A stretch of DNA of 64,000 bases from VRUE01 sp963702955. GTDB lineage: Bacteria; Actinomycetota; Thermoleophilia; Solirubrobacterales; 70-9. Position 1 is the first letter of the stretch. Every line of letters begins with the position of its first letter. This document shows, piece by piece, positions 33,308-43,366 of this stretch. A model generated the notes under the pieces. It made no database searches. It was not told the DNA's origin and saw only the letters and a list, made by a program, of their open reading frames with translations. Both the position numbers and the translations under genes were made by a program. Where the stretch lies: assembly GCA_963702955.1 (NCBI GenBank), contig OY969774.1:310001-374000 (forward strand), read 5' to 3'.

Positions 33308-35263
33308 TTGCGGTCAGCTCCGTGGATCGTCGCGGCTCTCGCGACCGCCGCGCTCGCGACCGCCGCGCCGGCCCAGGCGCTGATCACTCCCCCGGCAACG
33401 GTCGACGGCCCTTCCTCCGACATCCTGGACTTCGGCGGCGTGGCGATGGCACCCGACGGAACCGGCGGCCTCGTCTACACGAAAGCCGTCAACGGCGTGC
33501 CGCACGTCTTCGCCTGCCGCTTCACGGGCGGCGCCTGGAGCGCCCCGATCCGGGTCAACTGGGACCAGCCCTACGACGCCGGCCAGCCGCGAATCGCAGC
33601 CGGCTCCGGCGGCGAACTGCTCGTCGTCTGGGTGACCCAGGTGGCGACCGTCCACAGCCAGATCCAGCGCGGCCTGTACTCGGCCGGCCTCGGCGCCGGG
33701 GCGACCGGCTTCAGCCCCTCGCTGCTGGTCAACCCGAACGTCGGCGAAGGGGTCGGGGTCGACCCCTCGGTTTCGGGAACCGCGCCCGGACAGGCGATCG
33801 TCGCCTACCGGGCGATCACTTACACCTTCCCCCCGGACAGCCTGTCCACCGCCGTGCAGCTGCGCCCCGGGGACGTGATGGCCGACATCCGCCTCGCTCG
33901 CCTGAGCGGCGACCGCTGGTCGCGGCTCGGCGCGATCAACCGCAACCCGGAAGCCTCGATGCGCCCGCCCAGCCCTACCAACGGGCCCCAGGTCGGCGCC
34001 GGGATCGATGGCGACGCCGTGGTCGCCTGGCAGGAGCCCGACCAGACCGGCGCGGCCCGCGTCTGGATGCGCCGCATCTTCGGCACCGCCCTCGGCGCGG
34101 TGCTGGAAGCGAGCCCGGCCAGCTGGGAAGGCGCGCCGGTGAGCGGCGACGCCGACGCCTTCTCGCTCGCCGTCACCCCGTTCGACCAGGCCAGGGTGGC
34201 GATGCGCATCGCCGGCTCGGGATCGGGCGGCGACCGCCTCCTGCTCAACTCGCTGCCGCCGGACTTCGCGATCTCCTCCGGGGCCTTGAATGGCGCCTCC
34301 ACGGTCTTCAAGGGCGGGCACGGGGCGCTCGGCCCGCCGGGCGTGGCGGCGACCGAAAAAGGCGGCGGCAAAGAAGGCGCGATGAACCTCGCATTCGCCT
34401 CGGGCTCCGAAGTCCATCGGACGGGGGTCAACGCGAACGGCGGCTTGACCCCGGTCGTCAACCCGCCGGGGCCCCCGGCCGAGCCCGGTGCGGAAGCGGT
34501 CGCCGCGGTCAACCCCGAAGGCGGCGGCATCATCGCCTACCCGGCGCTGGACGCCCAGGGCCGGCCGGTGGCCGCGGTGCGCCAGGAATTCGCCTCGACC
34601 GCCGCCCAGACCGGGCTTCTCTCCGGCGCCAGGGGCGGCCCCGTCGGAGAGCTGACGATCGGTCGCTCGGGCCACGGCGACGCGCTGATCGGCTTTCGCC
34701 AGGGCGAGGCGGGCCACTACGAGATCGTCGCCGAGTGGGTCAGCGCGCCTCCCGCCTCCTTCGCGGTCAGGGCGCCGAAAGGCTGGGTGCGCCCCGATCG
34801 CGCTCAGCTCCGCTGGGGAGCGCCGGTGAGCGCGGTGGGCGGCCTCTCCTACGCCGTTCTGATCAACGGTCGCGCGGCGAAGCGCGGCCTGGGCCGACTT
34901 CGCTATCGCCCCGCCCCGGCGCTGCTCGGCAGCGGCGTGCTGCAGGTGCGGGTTCTGGCGACCGACAGGCTCGGCCAGCAGATGCTCAGCAAGGCGGTGA
35001 AAATGCGGGTCAACGGTCGTCCGCCGAGCGCCGCGATCCGGGTCCGCAAGGCACGCGGCGCCGTCTCGGTGCGGCTCCGCGACCCCGACTCGGGCGTTCG
35101 CGCCGGCTCGACCTCGGTCAGCTTCGGCGACGGCACGCGAGCCCGCGGGGGAACGGCGTTTCACCACGCCTACGAGCGCCGCGGTCGCTACACGATCGCC
35201 GTGCGCGCCGCCGACAAGGTCGGCAACCGGCTGGCGCGGCGCTTCGAGGTGACGGTCCGGTGA
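33308..35263 (+). CDS. Exported beta-rich surface protein
   Basis: About 651 residues, starting at TTG five bases after the previous stop. The signal peptide is APWIVAALATAALATAAPAQ. Repeated segments such as GGVAMAPDGTGGLVYTKAV, GDAVVAWQEPDQTGAARVW and GGIIAYPALDAQGRPVAAVR resemble blades of a beta-propeller, and the C terminus (TSVSFGDGTRARG, HHAYERRGRYTIAVRAADKV) is a PKD-like domain. No enzyme motif is seen. It is part of the surface-protein run and overlaps the next gene by 4 bases (GGTGA). The translational start is uncertain. Confidence 0.65.
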   Translation: MRSAPWIVAALATAALATAAPAQALITPPATVDGPSSDILDFGGVAMAPDGTGGLVYTKAVNGVPHVFACRFTGGAWSAPIRVNWDQPYDAGQPRIAAGSGGELLVVWVTQVATVHSQIQRGLYSAGLGAGATGFSPSLLVNPNVGEGVGVDPSVSGTAPGQAIVAYRAITYTFPPDSLSTAVQLRPGDVMADIRLARLSGDRWSRLGAINRNPEASMRPPSPTNGPQVGAGIDGDAVVAWQEPDQTGAARVWMRRIFGTALGAVLEASPASWEGAPVSGDADAFSLAVTPFDQARVAMRIAGSGSGGDRLLLNSLPPDFAISSGALNGASTVFKGGHGALGPPGVAATEKGGGKEGAMNLAFASGSEVHRTGVNANGGLTPVVNPPGPPAEPGAEAVAAVNPEGGGIIAYPALDAQGRPVAAVRQEFASTAAQTGLLSGARGGPVGELTIGRSGHGDALIGFRQGEAGHYEIVAEWVSAPPASFAVRAPKGWVRPDRAQLRWGAPVSAVGGLSYAVLINGRAAKRGLGRLRYRPAPALLGSGVLQVRVLATDRLGQQMLSKAVKMRVNGRPPSAAIRVRKARGAVSVRLRDPDSGVRAGSTSVSFGDGTRARGGTAFHHAYERRGRYTIAVRAADKVGNRLARRFEVTVR

Positions 35264-37224
35264 GGGGTCGAGCCTGCGCCGGCGCGGTGCTGCTGGGGTT
35301 TGCGCTTTCGCTGCCATGGGCGGGAACGGCGGCGGCCTCGTTCGGGCCGATCCAGCTGGTCTCCAAGAGCGCCGCCGAGCAGGCCACCGAAGCGCTCGCC
35401 CCGGCGCTCAGCGCGGATGGTCGCTACCTCGCCTTCCGGGGCGCGATCGGCGGTCTGAAGGGCGTCTTTCGCAAGGACCTCGCGACCGGGGCGGTGACGC
35501 CGGTGGCGACCGGGAGCGCATACGTGGCGAACGCCCCGGGGGCCGACGCCGGCGCCCCGTCGATCTCCGCCGACGGGCGCTACGTCAGCTTCGACACCAG
35601 AGCGCGGCTGGACTCGGCCGACGACGAAAACGAAGCCCCCGACGTCTACGTCGCCGACATGAGCACCTCGCCGCCGACCTACGAATTGGCCTCGGCGGCG
35701 AACGGCTCCGGCAAGGGGCTCGTCTACGAATCCAGCGGCGGCTCGGTCGCCTCCGGCCGGGTCGCTCTGAGCGCCGACGGCCGCGAGGTCGTCTTCGTCA
35801 CCACCGCCGGCTCCGACCTGGCCGGGGCGCCGACGCCGGCCGGGCAGGTCGTCCTGCGCAACCTCGCGACCGAAGCGACGACGCTGGTCAGCGTCGAGCG
35901 CGACTCCGAAACCGGGGCGATGACGAACCTTCCGGTGCCGGGCGGAGCGGTGATCTTAGGGTCCCAGCTGTCGCTGCTGAGAGGGGCGGCGCTGAGCGCG
36001 GACGGGACCACGGTCGCCTGGCTCGGCGCCAACCTCCAGAGCCAGGTGCCGCTGCTCGCCGGCGAAGCGGCGTCGATCTCCGCCGAGAACGGCGCCGGCC
36101 CGTTCCCCTACGACGAGCCGCTCTGGCGCCGCGTCGTCGACGGACCGGGAGCGCCGACCCGGCGGATCGTCGGAGGCGACCCGTCTCCGCTCTTCGCCGG
36201 CCTGACCGCAAGGAACACCGAATTCAACGCCGCCGAGGGGTGGCTGGGCGTGGGCGGGATCGACGGCGTCCCGCAGCTCAGCGCCGACGGTCGCACCGTC
36301 GCCCTGATCGGCAATCCGACCAACGCGACCAACGTCTTCGTGGTCAACATGCACGACGGGCCGAGCCGCGCCGAGGCGGTTCGCCAGCTCACCAGCGAGG
36401 TGCCGATCAGGCCGACCGAACCGGAAAGGACGATCAACCAGGAACCGTTCGTCCCGATCAACGGCCACATCTGGGACGTCGCGGTCTCCGCCGACGGGAA
36501 GCGGATCGCCCTCGCCACCGCCCGCCAGCAGTTTCCGCTGGCGCCGCCCAACCTGATCGGCTCGCCCCCCGGCTCGCTCGGTCTGGTCGAGCTGTACCTG
36601 ATCGACCTCGAAGGCGAAACCCTGCAGCGGGTCACCCACGGCACCGGGGGCGCCGGAGAAGCCTCGCTGGCGCCCACCGGGACCGGCCAGGGCGGTTTCG
36701 GCGCCGGCTCCCCCTCCTTCGACGCCGCCGGCAGCCTGATCGCCTTCTCCTCCACCGCGTCGAACCTGGTCGGAGGCGACGGCAACGAAGCCTCCGACGC
36801 CTTCCTGGTCGAGGACGCCGAGCTCCCGTCCACGCCGGGGAGCGTCGCGATCTCGCCGCCGCCGAGGCCGCTCGTCCAGAAGCCGCGCTGGCGACTGACG
36901 CTGAGCGCCTTCTCGCTCCCCGACGGCAACGTGCGGCTGGTCGCGACGGTGCCCGCCGCCGGCGCGCTGCGGGCGCGCGCGGGCGCCGCGCTCGGGCCCG
37001 CCGCGCGGCGGCGGCTGCTCCTCGCTTCGCGGGCGCGCGCCCGCCGCGACGGGCCGGTCGCGTTGATCCTCAAGCTGCCCCGTCGTTACCGGCGGCTGGC
37101 GCACTCCCGGGAAGGGCTCTATGCGACCGCGCAGGTCGCCTTCAGGTCCGGGGGAAAACGCCTGCGCGGCAAGCTCGAAGTTCGCTTCCACGCGCATCCT
37201 CGACATCGGAGGGGGCGGCGATGA
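35260..37224 (+). CDS. Exported TolB/PD40-like beta-propeller protein
   Basis: About 654 residues, starting at the GTG overlapping the upstream stop. The signal peptide (GAVLLGFALSLPWAGTAAA) is followed by PD40-type propeller repeats: APALSADGRYLAFRG, PSISADGRYVSFDTRARLDS, RVALSADGREVVFVTTAGSD, PQLSADGRTVALIGN and PSFDAAGSLIAFSSTASNLV. The C-terminal 120 residues are strongly basic and beta-rich. Such propellers usually bind proteins or polysaccharide. It overlaps the following gene by 4 bases. Confidence 0.7.
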   Translation: MRGRACAGAVLLGFALSLPWAGTAAASFGPIQLVSKSAAEQATEALAPALSADGRYLAFRGAIGGLKGVFRKDLATGAVTPVATGSAYVANAPGADAGAPSISADGRYVSFDTRARLDSADDENEAPDVYVADMSTSPPTYELASAANGSGKGLVYESSGGSVASGRVALSADGREVVFVTTAGSDLAGAPTPAGQVVLRNLATEATTLVSVERDSETGAMTNLPVPGGAVILGSQLSLLRGAALSADGTTVAWLGANLQSQVPLLAGEAASISAENGAGPFPYDEPLWRRVVDGPGAPTRRIVGGDPSPLFAGLTARNTEFNAAEGWLGVGGIDGVPQLSADGRTVALIGNPTNATNVFVVNMHDGPSRAEAVRQLTSEVPIRPTEPERTINQEPFVPINGHIWDVAVSADGKRIALATARQQFPLAPPNLIGSPPGSLGLVELYLIDLEGETLQRVTHGTGGAGEASLAPTGTGQGGFGAGSPSFDAAGSLIAFSSTASNLVGGDGNEASDAFLVEDAELPSTPGSVAISPPPRPLVQKPRWRLTLSAFSLPDGNVRLVATVPAAGALRARAGAALGPAARRRLLLASRARARRDGPVALILKLPRRYRRLAHSREGLYATAQVAFRSGGKRLRGKLEVRFHAHPRHRRGRR

Positions 37225-38843
37225 AGCGCGTGGCGCTGCTGGCCCTGCTCACGGTCGCCGGGGTCTCCCTGGCGTCGTCTCCCGCGAGCGCCGCCGAATG
37301 GCACTCCGAGCAGCCCGTCGCGGCGGGGGTGGGCGTCCCGGCGCCGCTCGGCCCGGTCGGCGACATCGAGTTCTGGGCGCCCAACCGGGGCATGCTGATA
37401 ACCGCCGGAAACGGCGGCAACCCGGCCGGCCTCTACGCCTACGACGGCACCGTCTGGTACCGCTACTCGACCGTGTGCGGGGGCCACGAAGGGCGAATCG
37501 CCTGGGCCGGGCCGGACGACTTCTGGACGATCAGCGACCAGCCGGTCGGGCAGGAAACGGGCAAAGCGCCGCCCCCCCACATCTCCCTCTGTCACTTCAA
37601 GGACGGCCAGGTCGTCGCCTCCTACGCCGAGCCCGTCGGCGTCGCCGAATCCTACCTGCCGCTGAACGCGGCGACCTGCAACGGTCCGAGCGACTGCTGG
37701 TTCGCCGGCGACCGCCTGCCGGGAACGACGAACGTCGGCGCCTTCCACCTGCGCTGGGACGGCGCCTCGCTGACCGCGATCCCCTCGCTGACCGGGCCGC
37801 AGCCCGAAATCGTCGATCCCGGCCGTTCGGTCGAGAGCCTCGCCTTCTACCAGGGTCGCCTCTACGAGAGCGTCGCGGTGCGAGAAGGGGACATCGCCCC
37901 CGGCGAGTCGGCCTCCCAGCCGAGCTTCCTGCACCGCATCGCCGAGGGCGCCGCCGATCCATTCGAACCGCTCTTCACCGCGCAGCCGATCGACTACGGC
38001 GACCCCGCGGTCGAACCGACGCAGCTCGAAGCCTTCCGCCTCAGCGGCGACGGCGCCGGGCTGTGGGCGATCGCCGGCGCCGAAAGCGCGCCGGCGAGGG
38101 TGACCGCGCTGCGGCTCGGCGCCGGCGGCTTCGAACAGGTCGCCCTCGACGATCCCGGCGGCGTCCTCGGCCCGGGGGATCGGCTCGGAGGCATAGCCGC
38201 CGAGCCCGGCGGCGGCGACGCATGGATCGGCTTCCGCGAACCGGGCGAAGGGTCCCCCGCGCCCGCCCGCCTGACCCGCATCCACGCCGACGGCAGCGTC
38301 AACCCCTCGATCCTGTTGCCCGCCGAAGGCGAAGGGATCGGGCGCAAGGGCGCGGCGGGGCCGATCGCCTGCCCCGCCGCCGGGCAGTGCTGGACGGCGA
38401 CCGAAAAGGGCTGGCTGTTCCATCTCGGTCCCGGCCTCCCGCAGGACAGCGACCCGGCGATGCACGTGCTGGTCTCCTACCGCCCACCCGACGCGAGCCT
38501 GCCCAGCGTGCCCCCGATCTCGCTGCCCGAAGACAACTCCGGCGCCTACCTGCCGCCCGAAGAACCGGCGCTTGAAAGGGAACTCGAATTGGAACCGCGC
38601 CCCCGCTCGCTGCTGTCGAAACTCCACCAGCGGCTGATCGGCAGGAGCCTGCTGGAGTTGACCTTCGTTCTGAGCACCAAGGCACACGTGCGGCTGCTCG
38701 CGAAGCGGCGGGGACATGTGGTCGCCGCGACCCCGCGCTACACGATGGACAAGGGCCGGCGCAGCCTGCGGCTGCGCCTCGACCCGAAGCGCTGGCCCTC
38801 GAGCCTCGACCTCCAGGTCCACGCGGTGGGGAAGAAGGGGTGA
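37221..38843 (+). CDS. Exported beta-propeller-like protein
   Basis: 540 residues, starting MKRVALLALLTVAGVSLASS with a clear signal peptide. Segments with the spacing of propeller blades occur (VGDIEFWAPNRGMLITAGNG, RIAWAGPDDFWTISDQPVG, CPAAGQCWTATEKGWLFHLG), resembling the WD40/YCF48-like repeats of 'photosystem stability'-type exported proteins. The C-terminal 80 residues (LLELTFVLSTKAHVRLLAKR) form a beta sandwich seen at the end of several proteins in this run. Translation is coupled on both sides by ATGA and a TGA-linked start. Confidence 0.65.
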   Translation: MKRVALLALLTVAGVSLASSPASAAEWHSEQPVAAGVGVPAPLGPVGDIEFWAPNRGMLITAGNGGNPAGLYAYDGTVWYRYSTVCGGHEGRIAWAGPDDFWTISDQPVGQETGKAPPPHISLCHFKDGQVVASYAEPVGVAESYLPLNAATCNGPSDCWFAGDRLPGTTNVGAFHLRWDGASLTAIPSLTGPQPEIVDPGRSVESLAFYQGRLYESVAVREGDIAPGESASQPSFLHRIAEGAADPFEPLFTAQPIDYGDPAVEPTQLEAFRLSGDGAGLWAIAGAESAPARVTALRLGAGGFEQVALDDPGGVLGPGDRLGGIAAEPGGGDAWIGFREPGEGSPAPARLTRIHADGSVNPSILLPAEGEGIGRKGAAGPIACPAAGQCWTATEKGWLFHLGPGLPQDSDPAMHVLVSYRPPDASLPSVPPISLPEDNSGAYLPPEEPALERELELEPRPRSLLSKLHQRLIGRSLLELTFVLSTKAHVRLLAKRRGHVVAATPRYTMDKGRRSLRLRLDPKRWPSSLDLQVHAVGKKG

Positions 38844-38845
38844 GG

Positions 38846-41800
38846 ATGAACGCCCACGAGCTGCGCCGCGCCCGCGCCCTCCTCTCCTTCGCCCTGCTCA
38901 CAGTGGCGCTCTCCGTCATCGTGCTGTGGGCGCGGCCCGCCGGCGCCGGCGCGGCGGGCGGCGAACTGGTCGCCCAGCCGGTCTTCGGCGCCCCCGCCGG
39001 CAGGTTCCTCGGCACATCGCCCCTGGAGGCCCCCGGCGAGGCGTGGGCGCTTGCCAAGGGCCGGCCGAAGGTCGTCCGCTACACCGACGCGGGGGGCTGG
39101 GAAACGCTGCCGGGGCCGTTCGGCCCCGGCGAACAGCCGATCGCCGGGCTCGAATTCGCCGCCGGCACGCCGGCCGGGCGCACGACCCCGGCCGGCGGGG
39201 TGGCGATCGCCGCGCAGGTCGGGTTCAGCGCGCAGACGCTGATCGTCCGCGACCCGGGAGGGAATTTGCACGAGGCTCCCGAACCGGGCGAACTGCTGCA
39301 CGGCGGGGAAGAGTCGCTGTTCTCCGAAGAAGAAGGATCGAACGGCGTGCTCCTCGCCCCCGTCGAAGAGCCCGGCGGGGAAACCGGGGTCTTCGACGTC
39401 CCCGCGGTGGAATCCGGGACCCGCCAGGAAGCGGTGCTCGACTTCGACGGCACCGAATGGAGCAGGGAACCGATCTGCGTCGGCTTCGACCCCGGTCCCG
39501 AATGCACGACCCCGCCCGGCACCGGCTTCCGCGTGCTGGCGATCGACGCGAGCGGGACCGAAGACGCCTGGCTACTGGCGAAAAGGGCAGCGCCTGAAGA
39601 AGGGCTGGAGCTGTTCGAGCGCGAAGCCGGTGGTGGCCCGGTCGGGGAAGCCGTCTGGCGCCAGCGCCCGCTCGGCCCGCCGGGATCGCTCGGTCCGCTG
39701 TTCGCGCAGGCATCGCCCGAATTCCCGCAGCCGGCGTCCGCGCCGCCGCTCGCGGTCGGGGTCGCCGCGCGCACCGCCGGGCAGCCGCTCACGGTCACTC
39801 CGGATGGTGTCTGGGTCGACGCCAAGCTGACGGCGAACGGCGAAAGCAGCGACGCGACCGTCTACTACGACGCCGCCGAAGGCGAACTCACGGCCTCCTG
39901 GTGCGACCTGGAAGCCGCCGCCGGCCTCTGCCGGTTCGGGCTTGGATCCGAACTCCCCGCGGGCGGTGGGCGCAGCTTCGCCTGGCCGCCCGACGGCGCA
40001 GCCGGAGACCCCTACGGCAAGCGCGAGATCACCGGCCTGGGGGAGGGGGCGATCCTCGATCTCGAGGGGACGGGCTTCACGCGGGTGGCCCTGGCCGGGG
40101 GCAATGCCGGCGCGGCCGAAGGGGCGGCGCTCGACGCCTCCGACGAAGGTTGGCTGGGGGCGAACCCGCCGATCCACCTCACCCGCAATCCCGAACCGGA
40201 TCGGCTGGCGCCCTGGCCGGTGCCGTTCCGCCGCCCGCTCACCGCGATCGCCCCTCAGCCCGGCGCCCCGGTCGCCGGGCTCGGCTCGGAAGCGCTCGCC
40301 GTGGGGTCCGAAGGCGAGGTGGCTCGCCATCTCCCCGGCCAGGGATGGATCGCCGAATCGCTCCTGACCGGCTCCGGCGCCCGCGCGAAACCGAATCTGC
40401 GCGCCGTCGCCTGGCCGGAACCGGAACGCGCCTTCGCGGTCGGCGACGGCGCCGCGATGTGGGTCTGGCAGCGAGTGACCGGGCTCTGGCAGCCCGACCC
40501 CGCCGCGCCGCCCAACCTCGTCCGCGCCAACTTCACCGCGATCGCCTTCGACCCGGGCAATCCCAATCGCGGCTACGCCGTCGGCAAGCAGGGGCTGCTG
40601 CTGGCCTACGGGCGGCAGTGGAAGCAGGAACAGCTGCCGCCGGAAGTCGACCCCGAAGCGAACTTCACCTCCGTCGCCTTCGCCGGAGGCGAGGCGATCG
40701 CCACCTACAAGATGCCCTTCGACAGGAACGGCACCCCCGTCTACAAGGGCGGTGTGCTGGTCAACGACGGCTCGGGCTGGCGGGTCGACACGGCCGCCGC
40801 GGAAGCGCTCGGCGGCGCCGTGCCCCAGCAGGTCGCGGGACTGCCCGACGGCGGCGCGGCGATCGTTTCCGAAGAAGGCCGGGGCTCGGGCGAAGACACG
40901 GTGATCGAGCGTGAATCGCGGGGGTCTCCCTGGCAGCAAGGGCCGGGCGGTGCGACCGGCTATCCGGTGGCGCTGGCGGTGTTCCGCGAAGGCGGGAAGG
41001 TGCGAGCGGTGGTCTCGGTCTCGCCCGGCAATGGGCGTGAAGACTTAAACACCGACCTCGAACAGATCTACAACCAGCCGCCCCCCGGACAGGCGCCGCT
41101 GTTCACCTCTCCCTACAAGCTGCCCGGCAGCGGCTTCGTGATGCGGCAGACGGCCGGCGGCTGGCGCGACGAAGAGCACCAGGCCTACCCGCTGCCGTCG
41201 AAGGTGGAAGGGCGAGGCGTCTATGACCTGCCGCGCCACCCCGACCCGATGCTCGCCCTGCTCCTCAGTCCCGACGGCGGTCAGGGCTGGGCGGTCGGCG
41301 GGGAAACCGGCACCTCCGTGCAGTTCCAGGGCAGCTCGATCCAGACCGCGGGAGTGATGCGCTACGGCCCCGCGGCGACCCCGCCGACGAACGCCACCCC
41401 GTCGCCGGTCCAGGCCGAACCGGGCTGGGCGAGCTTCGCGGTCGGCGGCGATGCGCAGTGTGCGGGGCCCTGCGCGGACCTGACCGGAACGGGGGTCGGC
41501 CCCGACGTCTGGCTGCGCGCCGCGGTGGGCCGGGCGGCCGGCGTCTCCGGCCTGCACGCGTTCCTCTACACGGGCCCGAGCGTTGCCGACGGAGGGGAAC
41601 AGGGTGCCCCCGAACCCCTTTCCGCCGAGATCGGCCCACTCGCCTTCCGGCGCGAGGAGGCCGCCTACGCGCGGCGTCTGGGCGCCGCGGCGGGCTCGCT
41701 GCCGGTCTTCCCCGCGCCGGCCGCGTCCGACCTCGACGGAAAGGGCTCGCTCGACGCCTTCCAGGGCGCGTTCTCGGGCTTCGGGGAGCCGCTCGGCTCC

Positions 41801-43366
41801 GCCCCCGCGGGCGCCGGCATCGTGCCGCTCTCCTCGGCCGGCTTCGGCCAGGGCTACTACTCGTTCGAGTCCGCCGGGGTGGGGGGGACGGTCCAGGTGA
41901 TCGTGCTCGACTACTCTTCCCCGACGCTCGGCAGCGGACAGAGCTGCTGGCTGGCGGGTCAGCTCGCCGAAGCCGGCGCGAGGGGCACGCCGGCGATCGT
42001 GGTCGGCTACCGCGACCTCGCCGGGCGGGCCTCGAACGCGGCCGCGGACGCCGCCCAGGCGGTGCCGATCCTGGTCGGCGGCACGCCCCCCGCGGGCTGC
42101 ACCCCGAGCGCCCCGCCCAACGGCAGCGGCGCCTCCGCCTACCTGTTCGACTATCCCGAACAGAACCGCACCTACCGGCTGACCTCCGGCGGGCGCTCGA
42201 TCCCCGCCTTCGGCAGCGGCACCCTCGGCTACCTGATGCCGCCACAGCCGCAGGAAACCGACTTCGTCGGCGCCAGCGGCTTCCTGCTCGCCTCGGTGAA
42301 CGTGGGCCAGCGCAACGCGGCGACGAACGTGGCCCCCGTCAGCGTCCGCCTCATCCCCGACGTCGGTGCCCTGGCGCTCGACGCCACCGACGGCACTCTG
42401 CTGCGCCGCAGCCACCAGGCGCTGTTCGACGGGCTCGCCCGCCGCCCGCTGGCCGGGGCGGAGTGCAGCGGCAACTTCGCCCCCGGGACCTGCGAAAGCG
42501 TCAAGCCGGACCCCTACGTGCCGATCCCGACCCAATGCCGGGGGGCCAGGTGCGCTTCCGGGGTCTTCCCCGAATACGCCTTCTCCTCCTCCAACCCCGA
42601 CATCGCCGACTTCGTCAAGTCCGACCCCGCCTCGCCCAATCCCCGCAACGTCCTGCTCGTCGGAGGGAAGCCGGTGCTCGATTCGCACTCGGGCCTGCTC
42701 TGCGCGTTCAACGCGGGAACGACCACCGTCACGGTCTCCACCGGAGGCCTCGCCTACTCGGAGAAGGTGACGGTTCTGGGTGGCACCGCCCAGCGCCCGT
42801 GCGGGACGACGCCGCTGCGCAACCCGGCGACTCGCCAGCCGGTCGTCGCGCCGCCGCTCGCCCCGAGCCCGGCGCCGGTTGCGGCCGGGCCGACGCCGCC
42901 GGCTCCGGCGCCGCCGCCGACGCCGCCGGGCGCGCCGGCGCCGGCCCCGCCCGCGGTCAAGCCGCCGCCGCCACCGGTGCAACCGCCCGCGCCGGCGGCG
43001 GTCGTCCCCTTCCTGCCGGTGACCGTCCCGCCGACCCCGCTGGTGCCGGTCGTTCCGCCGCCGCCACCGGTCGCCGCCGAGCCGACGCCCCCCAGCGGGA
43101 CCTCGATGGTGAGCGAACGCGAAGAGGAGGCGGCCTTCGACCTCGTCCACCACATGGCCGCAGCCTCCCCGCCCTCGCGCCCCGCGGCTGCCCTCGCCGC
43201 CTACTCCCCCGCCGGCGACGGGACCGGCGGCGGTCCCTCGCTCTCCTACGCCCTTCCCGTCTTGGTCCTGCTGGCGGCGCTCGCCGCCGCGACCTTCCTG
43301 CGCCCTCGCCGTGAGGAGCGCAGGCAACTTGCCTTCCAAGCCACGACCACCAGGAGGTACCGATGA
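38846..43366 (+). CDS. Giant cell-surface protein with propeller, phosphoesterase-like and proline-rich regions and a C-terminal membrane anchor
   Basis: About 1506 residues. I chose ATG with AAGGGG six bases upstream over a GTG two codons earlier. It has an N-terminal signal or anchor helix (ALLSFALLTVALSVIVLWAR). Residues 50-840 contain propeller-like repeats (FTAIAFDPGNPNRGYAVGKQ). Residues 850-1200 contain HAFLYTGPSVADGG, VIVLDYSSPTLGSGQSCWLA and GTPAIVVGYRDLAG, the layout of a calcineurin-type metallophosphoesterase but with catalytic positions unclear. An Ig-like segment (FSSSNPDIADFV), a long Pro/Ala/Val-rich spacer, then a transmembrane helix (ALPVLVLLAALAAATFL) and a basic tail follow. 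Probably a wall-spanning anchored protein. Confidence 0.7.
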   Translation: MNAHELRRARALLSFALLTVALSVIVLWARPAGAGAAGGELVAQPVFGAPAGRFLGTSPLEAPGEAWALAKGRPKVVRYTDAGGWETLPGPFGPGEQPIAGLEFAAGTPAGRTTPAGGVAIAAQVGFSAQTLIVRDPGGNLHEAPEPGELLHGGEESLFSEEEGSNGVLLAPVEEPGGETGVFDVPAVESGTRQEAVLDFDGTEWSREPICVGFDPGPECTTPPGTGFRVLAIDASGTEDAWLLAKRAAPEEGLELFEREAGGGPVGEAVWRQRPLGPPGSLGPLFAQASPEFPQPASAPPLAVGVAARTAGQPLTVTPDGVWVDAKLTANGESSDATVYYDAAEGELTASWCDLEAAAGLCRFGLGSELPAGGGRSFAWPPDGAAGDPYGKREITGLGEGAILDLEGTGFTRVALAGGNAGAAEGAALDASDEGWLGANPPIHLTRNPEPDRLAPWPVPFRRPLTAIAPQPGAPVAGLGSEALAVGSEGEVARHLPGQGWIAESLLTGSGARAKPNLRAVAWPEPERAFAVGDGAAMWVWQRVTGLWQPDPAAPPNLVRANFTAIAFDPGNPNRGYAVGKQGLLLAYGRQWKQEQLPPEVDPEANFTSVAFAGGEAIATYKMPFDRNGTPVYKGGVLVNDGSGWRVDTAAAEALGGAVPQQVAGLPDGGAAIVSEEGRGSGEDTVIERESRGSPWQQGPGGATGYPVALAVFREGGKVRAVVSVSPGNGREDLNTDLEQIYNQPPPGQAPLFTSPYKLPGSGFVMRQTAGGWRDEEHQAYPLPSKVEGRGVYDLPRHPDPMLALLLSPDGGQGWAVGGETGTSVQFQGSSIQTAGVMRYGPAATPPTNATPSPVQAEPGWASFAVGGDAQCAGPCADLTGTGVGPDVWLRAAVGRAAGVSGLHAFLYTGPSVADGGEQGAPEPLSAEIGPLAFRREEAAYARRLGAAAGSLPVFPAPAASDLDGKGSLDAFQGAFSGFGEPLGSAPAGAGIVPLSSAGFGQGYYSFESAGVGGTVQVIVLDYSSPTLGSGQSCWLAGQLAEAGARGTPAIVVGYRDLAGRASNAAADAAQAVPILVGGTPPAGCTPSAPPNGSGASAYLFDYPEQNRTYRLTSGGRSIPAFGSGTLGYLMPPQPQETDFVGASGFLLASVNVGQRNAATNVAPVSVRLIPDVGALALDATDGTLLRRSHQALFDGLARRPLAGAECSGNFAPGTCESVKPDPYVPIPTQCRGARCASGVFPEYAFSSSNPDIADFVKSDPASPNPRNVLLVGGKPVLDSHSGLLCAFNAGTTTVTVSTGGLAYSEKVTVLGGTAQRPCGTTPLRNPATRQPVVAPPLAPSPAPVAAGPTPPAPAPPPTPPGAPAPAPPAVKPPPPPVQPPAPAAVVPFLPVTVPPTPLVPVVPPPPPVAAEPTPPSGTSMVSEREEEAAFDLVHHMAAASPPSRPAAALAAYSPAGDGTGGGPSLSYALPVLVLLAALAAATFLRPRREERRQLAFQATTTRRYR

